Of a DNA stretch of 64,000 nucleotides, positions 1 through 8,604 are shown piece by piece (position 1 is the first letter of the stretch; the number at the start of each line of letters is the position of its first letter). A model generated the notes under the pieces. It had not been told where the DNA came from. It saw only the letters and a list, made by a program, of their open reading frames with translations, and did no database searches. This DNA comes from Candidatus Gastranaerophilales bacterium (GTDB taxonomy: Bacteria; Cyanobacteriota; Vampirovibrionia; Gastranaerophilales; Gastranaerophilaceae), in NCBI GenBank assembly GCA_944323995.1, contig CALUUN010000005.1, positions 62,001-126,000 of the forward strand, read 5' to 3'. Both the position numbers and the translations under genes were made by a program.

Positions 1-412
1 CCGGAACCATTATGATATCTTTGTCGGTTTCTTTCTGGGTAATTAAAAACCTGATTAAGTTTGCAATACCTTCTTTTGAACCCACAAGCGAATAGATTTC
101 TTTATCCGGGTCCAGCTCAACGCCGAAACGATTTTTCATTCTCAAAGCAACCGCTTTTCTGAAATAATCTTCGCCTTTTGGGGTTGAATAGGTATGAATA
201 CCGTCTTCGTCAAGAATTTCTTTTAATCTTTCAACCAGAGCTTTGGGCGGGTTTGCTGTCGGCGCACCCATTGAAAGCGAAATCGGCGCTCTGTTTTTTG
301 CAACCAGCTCGGGTTTTAATTTTGCGGTCTGTTCTTTTAGTTTAAACATTATGTAAGTATCTAAAGACATAACGTCTTTGTTGAATAAATTTTCTTTAAA
401 GCTGCTCATCAT
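1..412 (-). CDS. Class I/II aminotransferase, DapL-like (N-terminal part)
   Basis: About 137 N-terminal residues are visible before the window edge cuts the gene. They contain an SMGAPTANPP segment, a HTYSTPKGEDYFRKAV segment and RFGVELDP followed by GSKEGIANL. This pattern is typical of PLP-dependent fold-type I aminotransferases near LL-diaminopimelate/aspartate aminotransferases. The catalytic lysine lies outside the window, so substrate cannot be decided. The start overlaps the mlaF stop as ATGA, directly after GGAGG at 414-418, and a second ATG at 409 is better spaced from it. Translational coupling to mlaF is likely although the functions look unrelated. Confidence 0.75.
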   Translation of the reverse strand, partial: MMSSFKENLFNKDVMSLDTYIMFKLKEQTAKLKPELVAKNRAPISLSMGAPTANPPKALVERLKEILDEDGIHTYSTPKGEDYFRKAVALRMKNRFGVELDPDKEIYSLVGSKEGIANLIRFLITQKETDKDIIMVP

Positions 413-1131
413 TCCTCCATCATTTTCATCGGGCCATCCAAAGATGCGGTAACAAACTGTTTTGTGTATTCGTTATCCTGTTTCAGCATATCATCCGGAG
501 TACCCTCGAAAACTATTTTACCGTTGTACAACATAATAACTCTGTCTGCGGTTCTTGTAATTGTTGACATCTGGTGAGTTACAACAATTGACGCCGCATT
601 TGTTTCTTCTTTTAATCTTACTATATAATCCTCAATCAAAGTTGACGAAATCGGATCAAGCCCTGCAGTGGGTTCATCGTAAAGAATAGATTTGGGTTCG
701 GTTACAATGGCGCGTGCAAAACTTACGCGTTTTTGCATACCTCCGGAAAGCTCCGACGGATAAAGTTTCTCAATCCCTTTTAACCCGACCAGTTCAAGTT
801 TTTGGGCAACAATTTCTTTAATTTGTTCTTCGGAGTATTTTTTTCTTAAGTCGCGTCTTTCGTGGAGCGCAAAAGCGATATTATCTTCAACATCCAGAGA
901 ATCAAACAGTGCCGAATACTGAAAAACCATTGCGATATCGCCTTCGGAGGTAATAATTTCGCCGCTGTCTTTCGGGATAAGCCCGCAGATAAGTTTCAGC
1001 ACCGTACTTTTGCCCGAGCCGCTGAATCCCACAATCGCAAGCGTTTCTTTGTCGTTAACTTTAAAAGAAACGTTATCAATGACTGTTTTATTCCCGAATT
1101 TTTTTACTAAGTTTTTAACTTCAATACTCAT
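409..1131 (-). CDS. mlaF: ABC transporter ATP-binding protein, MlaF/Mkl family
   Basis: 240 residues, normal for the family. Walker A GFSGSGKST lies at 35-43, the Q-loop Q at 71, the signature LSGGMQ at 128-133, Walker B with DEPTAGLDP at 152-160 and the switch H at 186. The GMQKR form of the signature is characteristic of ATPases that power MCE/Mla phospholipid transport between inner and outer membranes. It lies 20 bp downstream of the MlaE-type permease, so the two form a permease-ATPase operon. The substrate-binding MCE partner is not here; a candidate lies at 29867-31225. Confidence 0.93.
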   Translation of the reverse strand: MSIEVKNLVKKFGNKTVIDNVSFKVNDKETLAIVGFSGSGKSTVLKLICGLIPKDSGEIITSEGDIAMVFQYSALFDSLDVEDNIAFALHERRDLRKKYSEEQIKEIVAQKLELVGLKGIEKLYPSELSGGMQKRVSFARAIVTEPKSILYDEPTAGLDPISSTLIEDYIVRLKEETNAASIVVTHQMSTITRTADRVIMLYNGKIVFEGTPDDMLKQDNEYTKQFVTASLDGPMKMMEE

Positions 1132-1151
1132 GCTTGTACTTTCTTATTTTA

Positions 1152-1961
1152 TTAAAAGAAAAACGCTATTGCAAATATCATATCCCATATAACAATAGCA
1201 ACAAAAGACCAGACAACGGCCTTTGTTGTGGCAAGTCCGACGCCTTTTGCGCCGCCTGACGCAAAATATCCGCACGAACAGCTTATTAAAGCGATTGTTC
1301 CGCCGAAAAATACCGCTTTCAAAAGGCTTACCCACAGGTCTTTCATATAAATTCCGAGCCATGCCGAATCAAAGTACGCCATATAGCTCAAACCTGCGAA
1401 TAAATCTGATGTAATTGCGCCGGCTATAACTCCGACCGCCGCAGCAATTATGGTCACAAAAGGCATCATTATAATCCCTGACAGCACCCTGGGAACAAAA
1501 AGATACCCCACCGGATCAACTTTCAAAACCTTGATGGCGTCAATCTGTTCTGTAACCCGCATTGTTGCAAGTTCTGAAGCAAGCGAAGAACCTATCATTG
1601 AAATTATTGCAAAACCGGACATGATAACCGCCACTTCGCGTACGATTAATATTGACATCATCATACCGATAAAGTTTCCGCCGCCTTGTTTTACCATCTC
1701 CAGTGCAACCTGCGAGGTTATAATTATTGATGTCATTCCGACTATTGTAAGCGTTATGGGCAATGAACTTACGCCGAATCTGGAACACTGATAGATAAGT
1801 TCTTTCTTATCAATTTGTCCTTTTAAAATACATTTGATAACCTGAATACCGTTTACGGTTATTTTGCCTAAAGTATCCAAAAAATCCGCAAAAAGTTCAA
1901 ACATACCTTTGAAAATTTTATACGTTGCAGATTGTTTGTAGTATTTTTGCAGTGTCCCCAT
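1152..1961 (-). CDS. mlaE: MlaE/YrbE-type ABC permease of an MCE lipid transport system
   Basis: The chosen start gives 269 residues. Several hydrophobic segments and the MlaE-type stretch VGMTSIIITSQVALEMVKQGG identify the permease. The frame is open up to 2027, but a consensus promoter (TTGACA, 18 bp, TATAAT at 1968-1997) sits inside that extension, so transcription should begin at about 1961, exactly at this ATG. No Shine-Dalgarno precedes it. A second choice is the ATG at 1904, preceded by AAAGGT with almost no spacing. The protein should form the inner-membrane channel driven by MlaF. Confidence 0.88.
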   Translation of the reverse strand: MGTLQKYYKQSATYKIFKGMFELFADFLDTLGKITVNGIQVIKCILKGQIDKKELIYQCSRFGVSSLPITLTIVGMTSIIITSQVALEMVKQGGGNFIGMMMSILIVREVAVIMSGFAIISMIGSSLASELATMRVTEQIDAIKVLKVDPVGYLFVPRVLSGIIMMPFVTIIAAAVGVIAGAITSDLFAGLSYMAYFDSAWLGIYMKDLWVSLLKAVFFGGTIALISCSCGYFASGGAKGVGLATTKAVVWSFVAIVIWDMIFAIAFFF

Positions 1962-1967
1962 AAAATG

Positions 1968-1997
1968 ATTATACAAAAAAATCCGTCCGGATGTCAA
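1968..1997 (-). promoter_or_regulatory. Sigma-70 promoter of mlaE, leaderless geometry
   Basis: Exact TTGACA (1992-1997) and TATAAT (1968-1973) hexamers are separated by 18 bp. Six bases separate the -10 box from the ATG at 1961, so the transcript probably begins at or next to the start codon. Confidence 0.75.
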
Positions 1998-2149
1998 TTT
2001 TTTGGAAATTCCGGCGGTAATCCGCATTCCGGCCGGAAAAAATTTAACAATTATTATATTGACTTATAAAAAAAAATAATTAATATCATACAAACAGATG
2101 TTTCTAACGCTTGCCTAATCATTCATAATAAAGGCAAGAAAGTGTAACA

Positions 2150-2647
2150 ATGCCATTCAGATACCGTTTACAGAAAGTTCTGGATTTCAGAATCCGCAAA
2201 AAAGAAGAGCAATTACTGGTAGTACAAAAAGCTCAGCAGGCTGTTTACATAGCCGAAGAAAACATAAGAAAAAACGAAGCTGAAATTCAGGCTACAAAAA
2301 ACGGTTTAAGAACGGCAGACCCGATGATGTTTGAGGCTTATGACAAATACCTCAATTATCTCTGGGACAAAGCGGAAGAGCTTGAAGAAATCCGCCGGCA
2401 GGCTCAGGAACAGCTGGACATAGAAACAGCCAAACTGGTTAAGCTGGAGCAGGCTGTGAAAGTTCTCGAAAAACACAAAGAGCGGCACCGTGAAGTATAT
2501 ATAGAAGAAGAAAAAGCCGCGGAATTAAAACAGTATTCGGAGCTTGGCGTCACAAGGTATTTCAGACAGAATCAGGACAGGCTCGAAGAAGAAGAAAGAC
2601 AACTACTTGAAGAATTAAAAAAAATAGAGGGCGAAAATGGATATTAG
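2150..2647 (+). CDS. fliJ: FliJ-like flagellar export chaperone (coiled coil)
   Basis: 165 residues, almost wholly charged alpha-helix. The opening FRYRLQKVLDFRIRKKEE matches the N-terminus typical of FliJ, the soluble coiled-coil component of the flagellar type III export apparatus. Sequence conservation in the family is low, so the call leans on this N-terminus, the length and the next genes (fliK-like, flgG-like). Its stop overlaps the fliK-like start by 11 bp, indicating one operon. The organism should therefore have, or have had, flagella. Confidence 0.75.
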   Translation: MPFRYRLQKVLDFRIRKKEEQLLVVQKAQQAVYIAEENIRKNEAEIQATKNGLRTADPMMFEAYDKYLNYLWDKAEELEEIRRQAQEQLDIETAKLVKLEQAVKVLEKHKERHREVYIEEEKAAELKQYSELGVTRYFRQNQDRLEEEERQLLEELKKIEGENGY

Positions 2648-3689
2648 TTCTACAACTTCATCAGCAGCAACAATTACTCAACCCGAACAGCAGGTTTCAT
2701 CGCAAACTCAAAAATCTGTTCAGTCAGAATCCTCGTTTAAAGAGGAAATGAATAAGGCTGAAGAAAATACTCAAAATACTCCGGCTGCAGATGCAAAAAA
2801 TAACGCGAAAGTCGATACTGCGAATGATTCCGCAAAACAAAACAGCCAGACTTCTGATGTGAATATAAATAATCAAAATTCTTCACATTTGCAGCGGCCC
2901 GAGATGAACAAAAAAGATTTGAACAGTCCTACCGTAAACAAACAGGAAAATAATGCGGTCAAAAATCCTGATTTAATTCTGCAGAATGCTCAAATCAAAA
3001 AAACTGATACAAATCAGCTAAAAGATAAACATAATAAACCCGGCGCTCTGAAAAATAAAGATATTACCGATTCATTGGAATCTGATTTGTTGAATTTTAA
3101 TCAGACAATACCGGCAAATATTCAGCTAATGCAGAATAATTTGTTAAACGAAACACTTGACACAAATATTCAGACGCTAATGGATGCAAACAGGCAGCTT
3201 GCACATATTTCATTGATTAATAACGCATCGCAGGTTCCGGCAAAAGTTGATTACACGAATATTGAAATGGGCGCGGATGATGCAAAATTCTTTGCGGATC
3301 TGGTTCAGGACACGGATAAAACCTTGCAGAATGTCGCAGCCGATTTGCAGGGCGAAGTTGAACAAAACGTTCAGCAGGCGGCAAAGAACGTAAAAGTTTC
3401 CGCAACGCTTATGAATGCTTTGAACGAAGCTGTTAAAACAAATCAGCCGTTCAGAATAAATTTTGACAAAGATGTTTCGGTCATTATAAAAGTTGATAAA
3501 GACGGTGCGGTGTCAGCAACATTCATTCCGGGCGACAAGGCTGTCGAAGAATACCTGAAACAAAATATTTCTTTCCTGCGTCAGCGATTTGACGAGCAGG
3601 AACTTTCATACAGAGATTTGTCATATTCAAGACAAAAACAAAATCAGGAACAAAACAGAAGAAATAATAAGGAGAATGATCATGAATGA
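2637..3689 (+). CDS. fliK: FliK-like flagellar hook-length control protein
   Basis: 350 residues. The first ~200 are low-complexity, rich in Asn, Gln, Lys and Ser. A more ordered C-terminal part (about 255-345) contains INFDKDVSVIIKVDKDG followed by a helical region, resembling the substrate-switching domain of FliK proteins. In the family the disordered N-terminus acts as the hook ruler and the C-terminus switches the export gate to filament subunits. The position between fliJ-like and hook/rod-protein genes supports the call. The C-terminus overlaps the next start by 8 bp. Confidence 0.68.
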   Translation: MDISSTTSSAATITQPEQQVSSQTQKSVQSESSFKEEMNKAEENTQNTPAADAKNNAKVDTANDSAKQNSQTSDVNINNQNSSHLQRPEMNKKDLNSPTVNKQENNAVKNPDLILQNAQIKKTDTNQLKDKHNKPGALKNKDITDSLESDLLNFNQTIPANIQLMQNNLLNETLDTNIQTLMDANRQLAHISLINNASQVPAKVDYTNIEMGADDAKFFADLVQDTDKTLQNVAADLQGEVEQNVQQAAKNVKVSATLMNALNEAVKTNQPFRINFDKDVSVIIKVDKDGAVSATFIPGDKAVEEYLKQNISFLRQRFDEQELSYRDLSYSRQKQNQEQNRRNNKENDHE

Positions 3690-4518
3690 TTCATTTATCA
3701 CCGCATTGAATACGCAGTTTGCGACTGTTAACTGGATGGATGTAATCGCTGATAACATGACAAACGTGTATACTCCGGGTTTCCGCGAAAAACAGGTTAA
3801 CTTTAAAACCTTTCTGGGCGGAGCAATCGCTGATGATTACGCCAAAAAAACAGGTCAGGGAAAATCAACTCCCGGTACTTCAAACGAAAACCTGTTCCTT
3901 GAAGGCAAAGGTTATTTCCTTTTGAAAAATGCGGAAGGAAAAAGCATTTACACACGTCTGGGAGAGTTTACTTTTGACGGAGAGGGTGTTTACCGCGACA
4001 AAAGCGGCAACACGGTTCAGGGCTACATTTTGAACGACAAAGGCGAAATCATGCAGGGTACAAAATCGGTCAGTGCGGATTTGTATCAGCAAACAGCGTT
4101 AAAAGGCGGCTCGCTTGATATTCCGACAACAAGTATCAAGATGTGGATTGACCCTAATAACGGCAAATACCTCGGCAAATACGATGATTATGAAATAAAA
4201 GGCGACGGAACAATTTACGGCAAAGCAGACGGCGGCAAGCGTTCGGTGCCTCTTTACAGAATTACGACGCGCAATTTTCATAACGCATCAGCTCTGTACG
4301 AATTTAAAGACGGACAGTTTATAGAAACTGCGGAATCAGGAAAACCGGTTCTCGGGTACGGTGAGATAAGATCAGGACTTCTTGAACTTTCCAACGCTGA
4401 TTTTAAAGGCAATATTTCATACTACCAGATGGCTAAATTGCAGATGGAAGTTACAAACAAATTGATTTCTTCAAACAAAGAACTCCTGCAGGAAGCCTTG
4501 AGGCTGGTAGGTAACTAA
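3682..4518 (+). CDS. Flagellar hook/basal-body rod family protein (FlgE/F/G-like)
   Basis: 278 residues from the ATG at 3682, which is 7 bp after AAGGAG; an in-frame ATG at 3676 is too close to that site. The N-terminus (ADNMTNVYTPGF) matches the rod-protein motif NxANxxTpGF, and the C-terminal LELSNADFKGNI with the following helix matches the flg_bbr_C domain. The length fits FlgF/FlgG distal-rod proteins better than a full hook protein, but which rod or hook subunit it is cannot be decided. It is the last gene of the visible flagellar operon and is followed by a terminator. Confidence 0.85.
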   Translation: MNDSFITALNTQFATVNWMDVIADNMTNVYTPGFREKQVNFKTFLGGAIADDYAKKTGQGKSTPGTSNENLFLEGKGYFLLKNAEGKSIYTRLGEFTFDGEGVYRDKSGNTVQGYILNDKGEIMQGTKSVSADLYQQTALKGGSLDIPTTSIKMWIDPNNGKYLGKYDDYEIKGDGTIYGKADGGKRSVPLYRITTRNFHNASALYEFKDGQFIETAESGKPVLGYGEIRSGLLELSNADFKGNISYYQMAKLQMEVTNKLISSNKELLQEALRLVGN

Positions 4519-4547
4519 CAGGTAAAAATATTAAACTCCATTTTTCA

Positions 4548-4573
4548 AAAAGGAACTTTTGTTCCTTTTTTTT
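4548..4573 (+). terminator. Rho-independent terminator of the flagellar operon
   Basis: Perfect stem AAAAAGGAAC / GTTCCTTTTT with a short loop and a run of T, just after the flgG-like stop. Confidence 0.85.
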
Positions 4574-4577
4574 TCGG

Positions 4578-4606
4578 TTGCATTCTTACAAAAAATTTGA
4601 TATAAT
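4578..4606 (+). promoter_or_regulatory. Promoter of the G7-tract pilin-like gene
   Basis: TTGCAT, 17 bp, TATAAT. It is followed by GAAGGAGG, a strong ribosome binding site, 5 bp before the ATG at 4630. This fixes the intended start of the following gene. Confidence 0.7.
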
Positions 4607-4629
4607 GAACATGTTACGAAGGAGGCTGA

Positions 4630-5911
4630 ATGGCTGGAATAGAGAGTATTACAGGTTTCTCGGGGGGGACGTTATACAACCCTCTCCAGGCAAGGGTTTA
4701 CGGTCGCTGAGCTGGTCGCAGCCCTTGTTATCATTGCGGTTATCGTGGTTGTGACTTTGCCGGTTACAATAAAGAAATTTAAAAAAGTCGATTATGCATC
4801 ACAATATATGGGGTACGAATTTATGCGGAATATTTCCGCAAATGTTATTCCGGGGTTTTTTAAGGAAGAAGATAAAGTAGATTGTGTTGTTGAATTATCG
4901 GGCGGAACATGTTTAACGGCACCAATTCCGTATAATTCAGTAACGAAATCTGAATGTGAGCAATTGATTGTAAATGGCTATCCGATAAATGAATGCTATT
5001 ATGATATTGATTACTGGGCAGGCGCTGTTGAGGCGTGTGAGGATAAGGATTCAAGTCTGCCGACTAATGAACAGTTAACAGAGTTAGCCAATATGTTGTA
5101 CGATGCTCCTATATCAAGTACTTCTAATTCACTGGAGTATGCGAACAGAAATAACGAGCTTGCGATTTCATTTGGGTTTATTTCCTCTCCCGATACTACA
5201 TTTGTTTTGTGGGCGAATCAAGAGGCTGGTAAGGATCTAGCTCGCTTTCGTATATTTGCCGCAGAGAGCACGTTCTGGTATGGAGATAATCGCGACAGTA
5301 GCGGAGTTTTGACTGTGTGTGCAGCAAAAAGCAAATCGGACGAAGCAGACGTTTCGCTGCTGTTGTGCCAAAAATTGGAACAGACTTTTAATAAATACAA
5401 AAGCGATTGCAGTGTGCCTGTCGCAACCGTTCAAGCAGCAGTAACGGGCGGTAATTTTAAGAATTTGACGCCTCATATAGAACTTGCAAACGGCTTGAAA
5501 TTATATATCGGCTCTGATTATGAGGATATTGAGATATTATCGGATGCTGAAGAAGAAGATGACCGCTCGGGCTTTTTAATCTATATAGATACCGACGGAA
5601 ATTCCGGCAAGGGAAAACTGAATGATGATGTGGTTCCTTATTATCTTTTAAAATCAGGGAAAATACTGCCGGCGGAAACTTTTGCACCATCGGGTGAACA
5701 GTTAAAGGTAAATGTCATGTATGATGTGTTCACGGGCAGCAGACGTGAGATAAAACTTCTTTTGACCGACAGCGACTACAAAACCGCCGCCTGCAAAACA
5801 GGTTATATAAAATCAGCCAAATACTGCGGTACAACAGTTCAGAACGATATATGCAAAGAAGTTGTAAATGACTGTCGGATGAAAATAAAAGAACCCATAA
5901 AAATATTCTGA
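4630..5911 (+). pseudogene. Pilin-like (type IV/pseudopilin) gene, out of frame at a G7 tract
   Basis: The ATG at 4630 has a strong Shine-Dalgarno but its frame stops at 4708-4710. The frame that is open to 5911 carries RQGFTVAELVAALVIIAV (from 4688), a complete prepilin peptidase site and pilin hydrophobic helix. The two frames overlap at seven consecutive G (4662-4668); six G would join them into a 22-residue leader ending in RQG. The mature protein would have a C-type-lectin/DUF1566-like middle (WAGAVEAC, SLPTNEQL, FVLW, WYGDNRD) also seen in the gene at 8605-9873. After it comes a second domain with a DTDGNSGKG motif. A phase-variable gene, a pseudogene and a sequencing indel are all possible. 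Translation from internal GTG codons such as 4745 would lack the prepilin motif. Confidence 0.75.
4662..4668 (+). repeat. Homopolymer G7 tract at the frame junction
   Basis: Seven G in an otherwise AT-leaning region, between start codon and prepilin cleavage site. Removing one G restores the pilin frame. Confidence 0.85.
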
Positions 5912-5962
5912 TTTAAATGCAAGGCCGGTCGAATTTACTAATCCGACAAAACACTTTTCCAC

Positions 5963-5991
5963 TTGAAACATTTTTAATTTTGATATATAAT
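5963..5991 (+). promoter_or_regulatory. Promoter of clpC
   Basis: TTGAAA, 17 bp, TATAAT, about 30 bp before the clpC start, which has its own AGGAG site. Confidence 0.7.
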
Positions 5992-6020
5992 TTATAGCAT
6001 AGGAAGAGATAGGAGAAAAA

Positions 6021-8540
6021 ATGTTTGAACGTTTTACCGAAAAAGCTATAAAGGTCATAATGCTTGCACAGGAAGAGGCAAGACGTCTGGGACATAACTT
6101 TGTCGGCACGGAGCAGGTATTGCTCGGTTTAATCGGCGAAGGCACGGGAGTTGCCGCAAAGACTCTTAAGTCAATGGGTGTAAACCTCAAGGAAGCACGT
6201 GCCGAAGTTGAAAAAATCATAGGCCGCGGTTCAGGTTTTGTGGCTGTGGAAATCCCTTTCACACCGCGCGCAAAACGGGTTTTGGAACTCTCCTGGGATG
6301 AGGCAAGACAGCTCGGACATAATTATATAGGTACGGAACACCTTCTTCTCGGGTTAATCAGAGAAGGCGAAGGCGTTGCCGCAAGAGTTCTTGAAAATTT
6401 GGGCGTTGACCTGAACAAAGTAAGAAGCAATGTTATAAAAATGCTCGGCGAAACCAAACCGCAAACATCAAGCGGAAGTTCGTCAAGTTCGTCCTCAAGC
6501 GGTTCATCATCCGGCGGAAAAACAAAAACCCCGAGCCTTGATGAATTCGGCCGCGATTTGACGCTTGCCGCGCAGGAACACAGACTTGATCCGGTTGTCG
6601 GCCGCGAAAAAGAAATCGAAAGGGTTATCCAGATTCTTGCAAGAAGAACCAAAAACAACCCTGTTTTAATCGGTGAGCCCGGTGTAGGTAAAACCGCAGT
6701 TGCGGAAGGACTTGCGACAAGAATTGTTAACGCTGAAGTTCCTGATATTCTCGACGGCAAAAAGGTTATCCAGCTTGATATGGGGCTTTTGGTTGCCGGT
6801 ACAAAATACCGCGGCGAGTTTGAAGAACGCTTAAAAAAGATTATGGATGAAATCAGACAGGCAGGAAATATTATTCTTGTCATTGATGAAATGCATACTC
6901 TTATCGGTGCAGGTGCCGCAGAAGGCGCAATTGATGCCGCAAATATTCTCAAGCCCGCACTTTCGCGAGGCGAAATTCAGGTAATCGGTGCCACAACCCT
7001 TGATGAGTACAGAAAATATGTTGAAAAAGATTCTGCGCTTGAAAGACGTTTCCAGCCGGTTATGATTGATGAGCCGACCGAAGAAGAATCAATTGAAATT
7101 ATCAAAGGGATTAAAAGCAAATACGAAGAGCACCATAATCTGATAATTTCGGACGAGGCGGTTGTTGCGGCGGTTAAGCTGTCCAATAAGTATATTACTG
7201 ACAGATTCCTGCCGGATAAAGCTATCGACGTGCTTGATGAAGCTAGTTCAAAAGTCCGTCTGAAAGTTTCCACGCTTTCACCCGAAGGCAAAGAAATGGA
7301 AAAACAGTTGCGTGCTCTGGTTAAAGAAAAAGAAGACGCAATCAGAAAACAAGAATTTGAAAAAGCCTCACAATTGCGTGATGATGAAGCTAATATGCGC
7401 GACAAAATCCGCGAAATGTCCGCTAAATGGAAAGAAGAACACGAAGCCAACAAGCCGACAGTTACTGCGGAAAATGTTGCCGAAGTTATTGCAACAATGA
7501 CCGGAGTTCCGGTTACAAAACTTACCGAAGGCGAAAGCGAAAGACTTCTTAAACTTGAAGAAACTTTGCACGCCCGTGTTATCGGACAGAACGATGCTGT
7601 TGTTGCGATTTCAAAAGCTATCAGACGTGCGCGCGTCGGTTTAAAATCGCCGAACAGACCTATCGGAAGTTTCATCTTCTGCGGGCCGACCGGTGTCGGT
7701 AAAACCGAGCTTGCAAAAGCGCTTGCAGAAGCCGTATTCGGTTCGGAAGATAATATGATAAGGGTTGATATGTCAGAATTTATGGAAAAACATTCAACCG
7801 CAAAACTTATCGGTTCTCCTCCGGGTTATGTCGGATACGACGACGGCGGTCATTTGACAGAGCTTATAAGAAAGAAACCATATTCGGTTGTGCTGTTTGA
7901 TGAAATTGAAAAAGCTCATCCGGATGTGTTCAACATCATGCTTCAAATCCTTGACGACGGACGTTTGACCGATTCCAAAGGCCGTCATATCAACTTTAAA
8001 AATACTATTATCATTATGACTTCAAACGTCGGCGCAAGCATGATTACAAATACTTCTAAACTCGGATTCACAACAGGTGAGGACGAATCCAAAGACAAAT
8101 ACGAAAAACTCAAAGAAACGGTTACAGAAGAAATGAAAAAAGCCTTCAGACCCGAATTTTTGAACCGTATTGACGAAACAATCGTATTCTCTCACCTGAG
8201 TAAAGAAGAAATCAGACAGATTGTGGATTTGATGCTGAAAGATTTGTTCAAACGCTTGCAGGAACGTGAATTGTCGGTTGAGGTTACGGATGAGGTTAAA
8301 GACCATCTGGCTGAAAACGGCTACTCCGAAGCCTACGGCGCAAGACCGTTGAGAAGATTAATTCAGCGTAAGATTGAAGATGAACTCGCAGAAGAAATCC
8401 TCTCAGGTAAATACGCCAACGGCGACACGGTTAAAATCGTTCTCAAAGACGGCAAAATCGCTTTTGATAAAGGCGGCGCCAAACGTAAGCCAAAATCAAA
8501 ATCCGATGAGGATTCAAAAGAAGAAGTTACTGCAGAATAA
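6021..8540 (+). CDS. clpC: ATP-dependent Clp protease ATPase subunit ClpC
   Basis: 839 residues. Two Clp-N repeats come first ([20 protein letters not shown] and a second from about residue 80), then a serine-rich linker at about 150-172. The first AAA domain has GEPGVGKT near 219, a UVR-like coiled coil follows near 425-460, and the second AAA domain has [14 protein letters not shown] near 555. ClpC unfolds proteins for the ClpP peptidase in the cytoplasm. The N-terminal 150 residues are close to cyanobacterial ClpC and are among the better taxonomic markers here. The gene is monocistronic, with its own promoter and terminator. Confidence 0.97.
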   Translation: MFERFTEKAIKVIMLAQEEARRLGHNFVGTEQVLLGLIGEGTGVAAKTLKSMGVNLKEARAEVEKIIGRGSGFVAVEIPFTPRAKRVLELSWDEARQLGHNYIGTEHLLLGLIREGEGVAARVLENLGVDLNKVRSNVIKMLGETKPQTSSGSSSSSSSSGSSSGGKTKTPSLDEFGRDLTLAAQEHRLDPVVGREKEIERVIQILARRTKNNPVLIGEPGVGKTAVAEGLATRIVNAEVPDILDGKKVIQLDMGLLVAGTKYRGEFEERLKKIMDEIRQAGNIILVIDEMHTLIGAGAAEGAIDAANILKPALSRGEIQVIGATTLDEYRKYVEKDSALERRFQPVMIDEPTEEESIEIIKGIKSKYEEHHNLIISDEAVVAAVKLSNKYITDRFLPDKAIDVLDEASSKVRLKVSTLSPEGKEMEKQLRALVKEKEDAIRKQEFEKASQLRDDEANMRDKIREMSAKWKEEHEANKPTVTAENVAEVIATMTGVPVTKLTEGESERLLKLEETLHARVIGQNDAVVAISKAIRRARVGLKSPNRPIGSFIFCGPTGVGKTELAKALAEAVFGSEDNMIRVDMSEFMEKHSTAKLIGSPPGYVGYDDGGHLTELIRKKPYSVVLFDEIEKAHPDVFNIMLQILDDGRLTDSKGRHINFKNTIIIMTSNVGASMITNTSKLGFTTGEDESKDKYEKLKETVTEEMKKAFRPEFLNRIDETIVFSHLSKEEIRQIVDLMLKDLFKRLQERELSVEVTDEVKDHLAENGYSEAYGARPLRRLIQRKIEDELAEEILSGKYANGDTVKIVLKDGKIAFDKGGAKRKPKSKSDEDSKEEVTAE

Positions 8541-8541
8541 T

Positions 8542-8577
8542 AAAAAACAGAGGTTCATTTGAACCTCTGTTTTTTTA
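8542..8577 (+). terminator. Terminator of clpC
   Basis: Hairpin ACAGAGGTTCA / TGAACCTCTGT flanked by A and T runs, immediately after the stop codon. Confidence 0.9.
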
Positions 8578-8604
8578 TGCATTTTCTGCGGATTTAGAGA
8601 TGTT

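Noticed and set aside
4745-5911. Pilin-like gene starting at the internal GTG 4745
   Set aside because: This start would fall inside the pilin hydrophobic helix and lacks a ribosome site; the prepilin motif lies upstream in the same frame.
6323-7675. Long antisense open frames inside clpC (209 and 232 codons)
   Set aside because: They are a by-product of codon use in clpC, which has complete domain motifs; no start signals or recognisable products.
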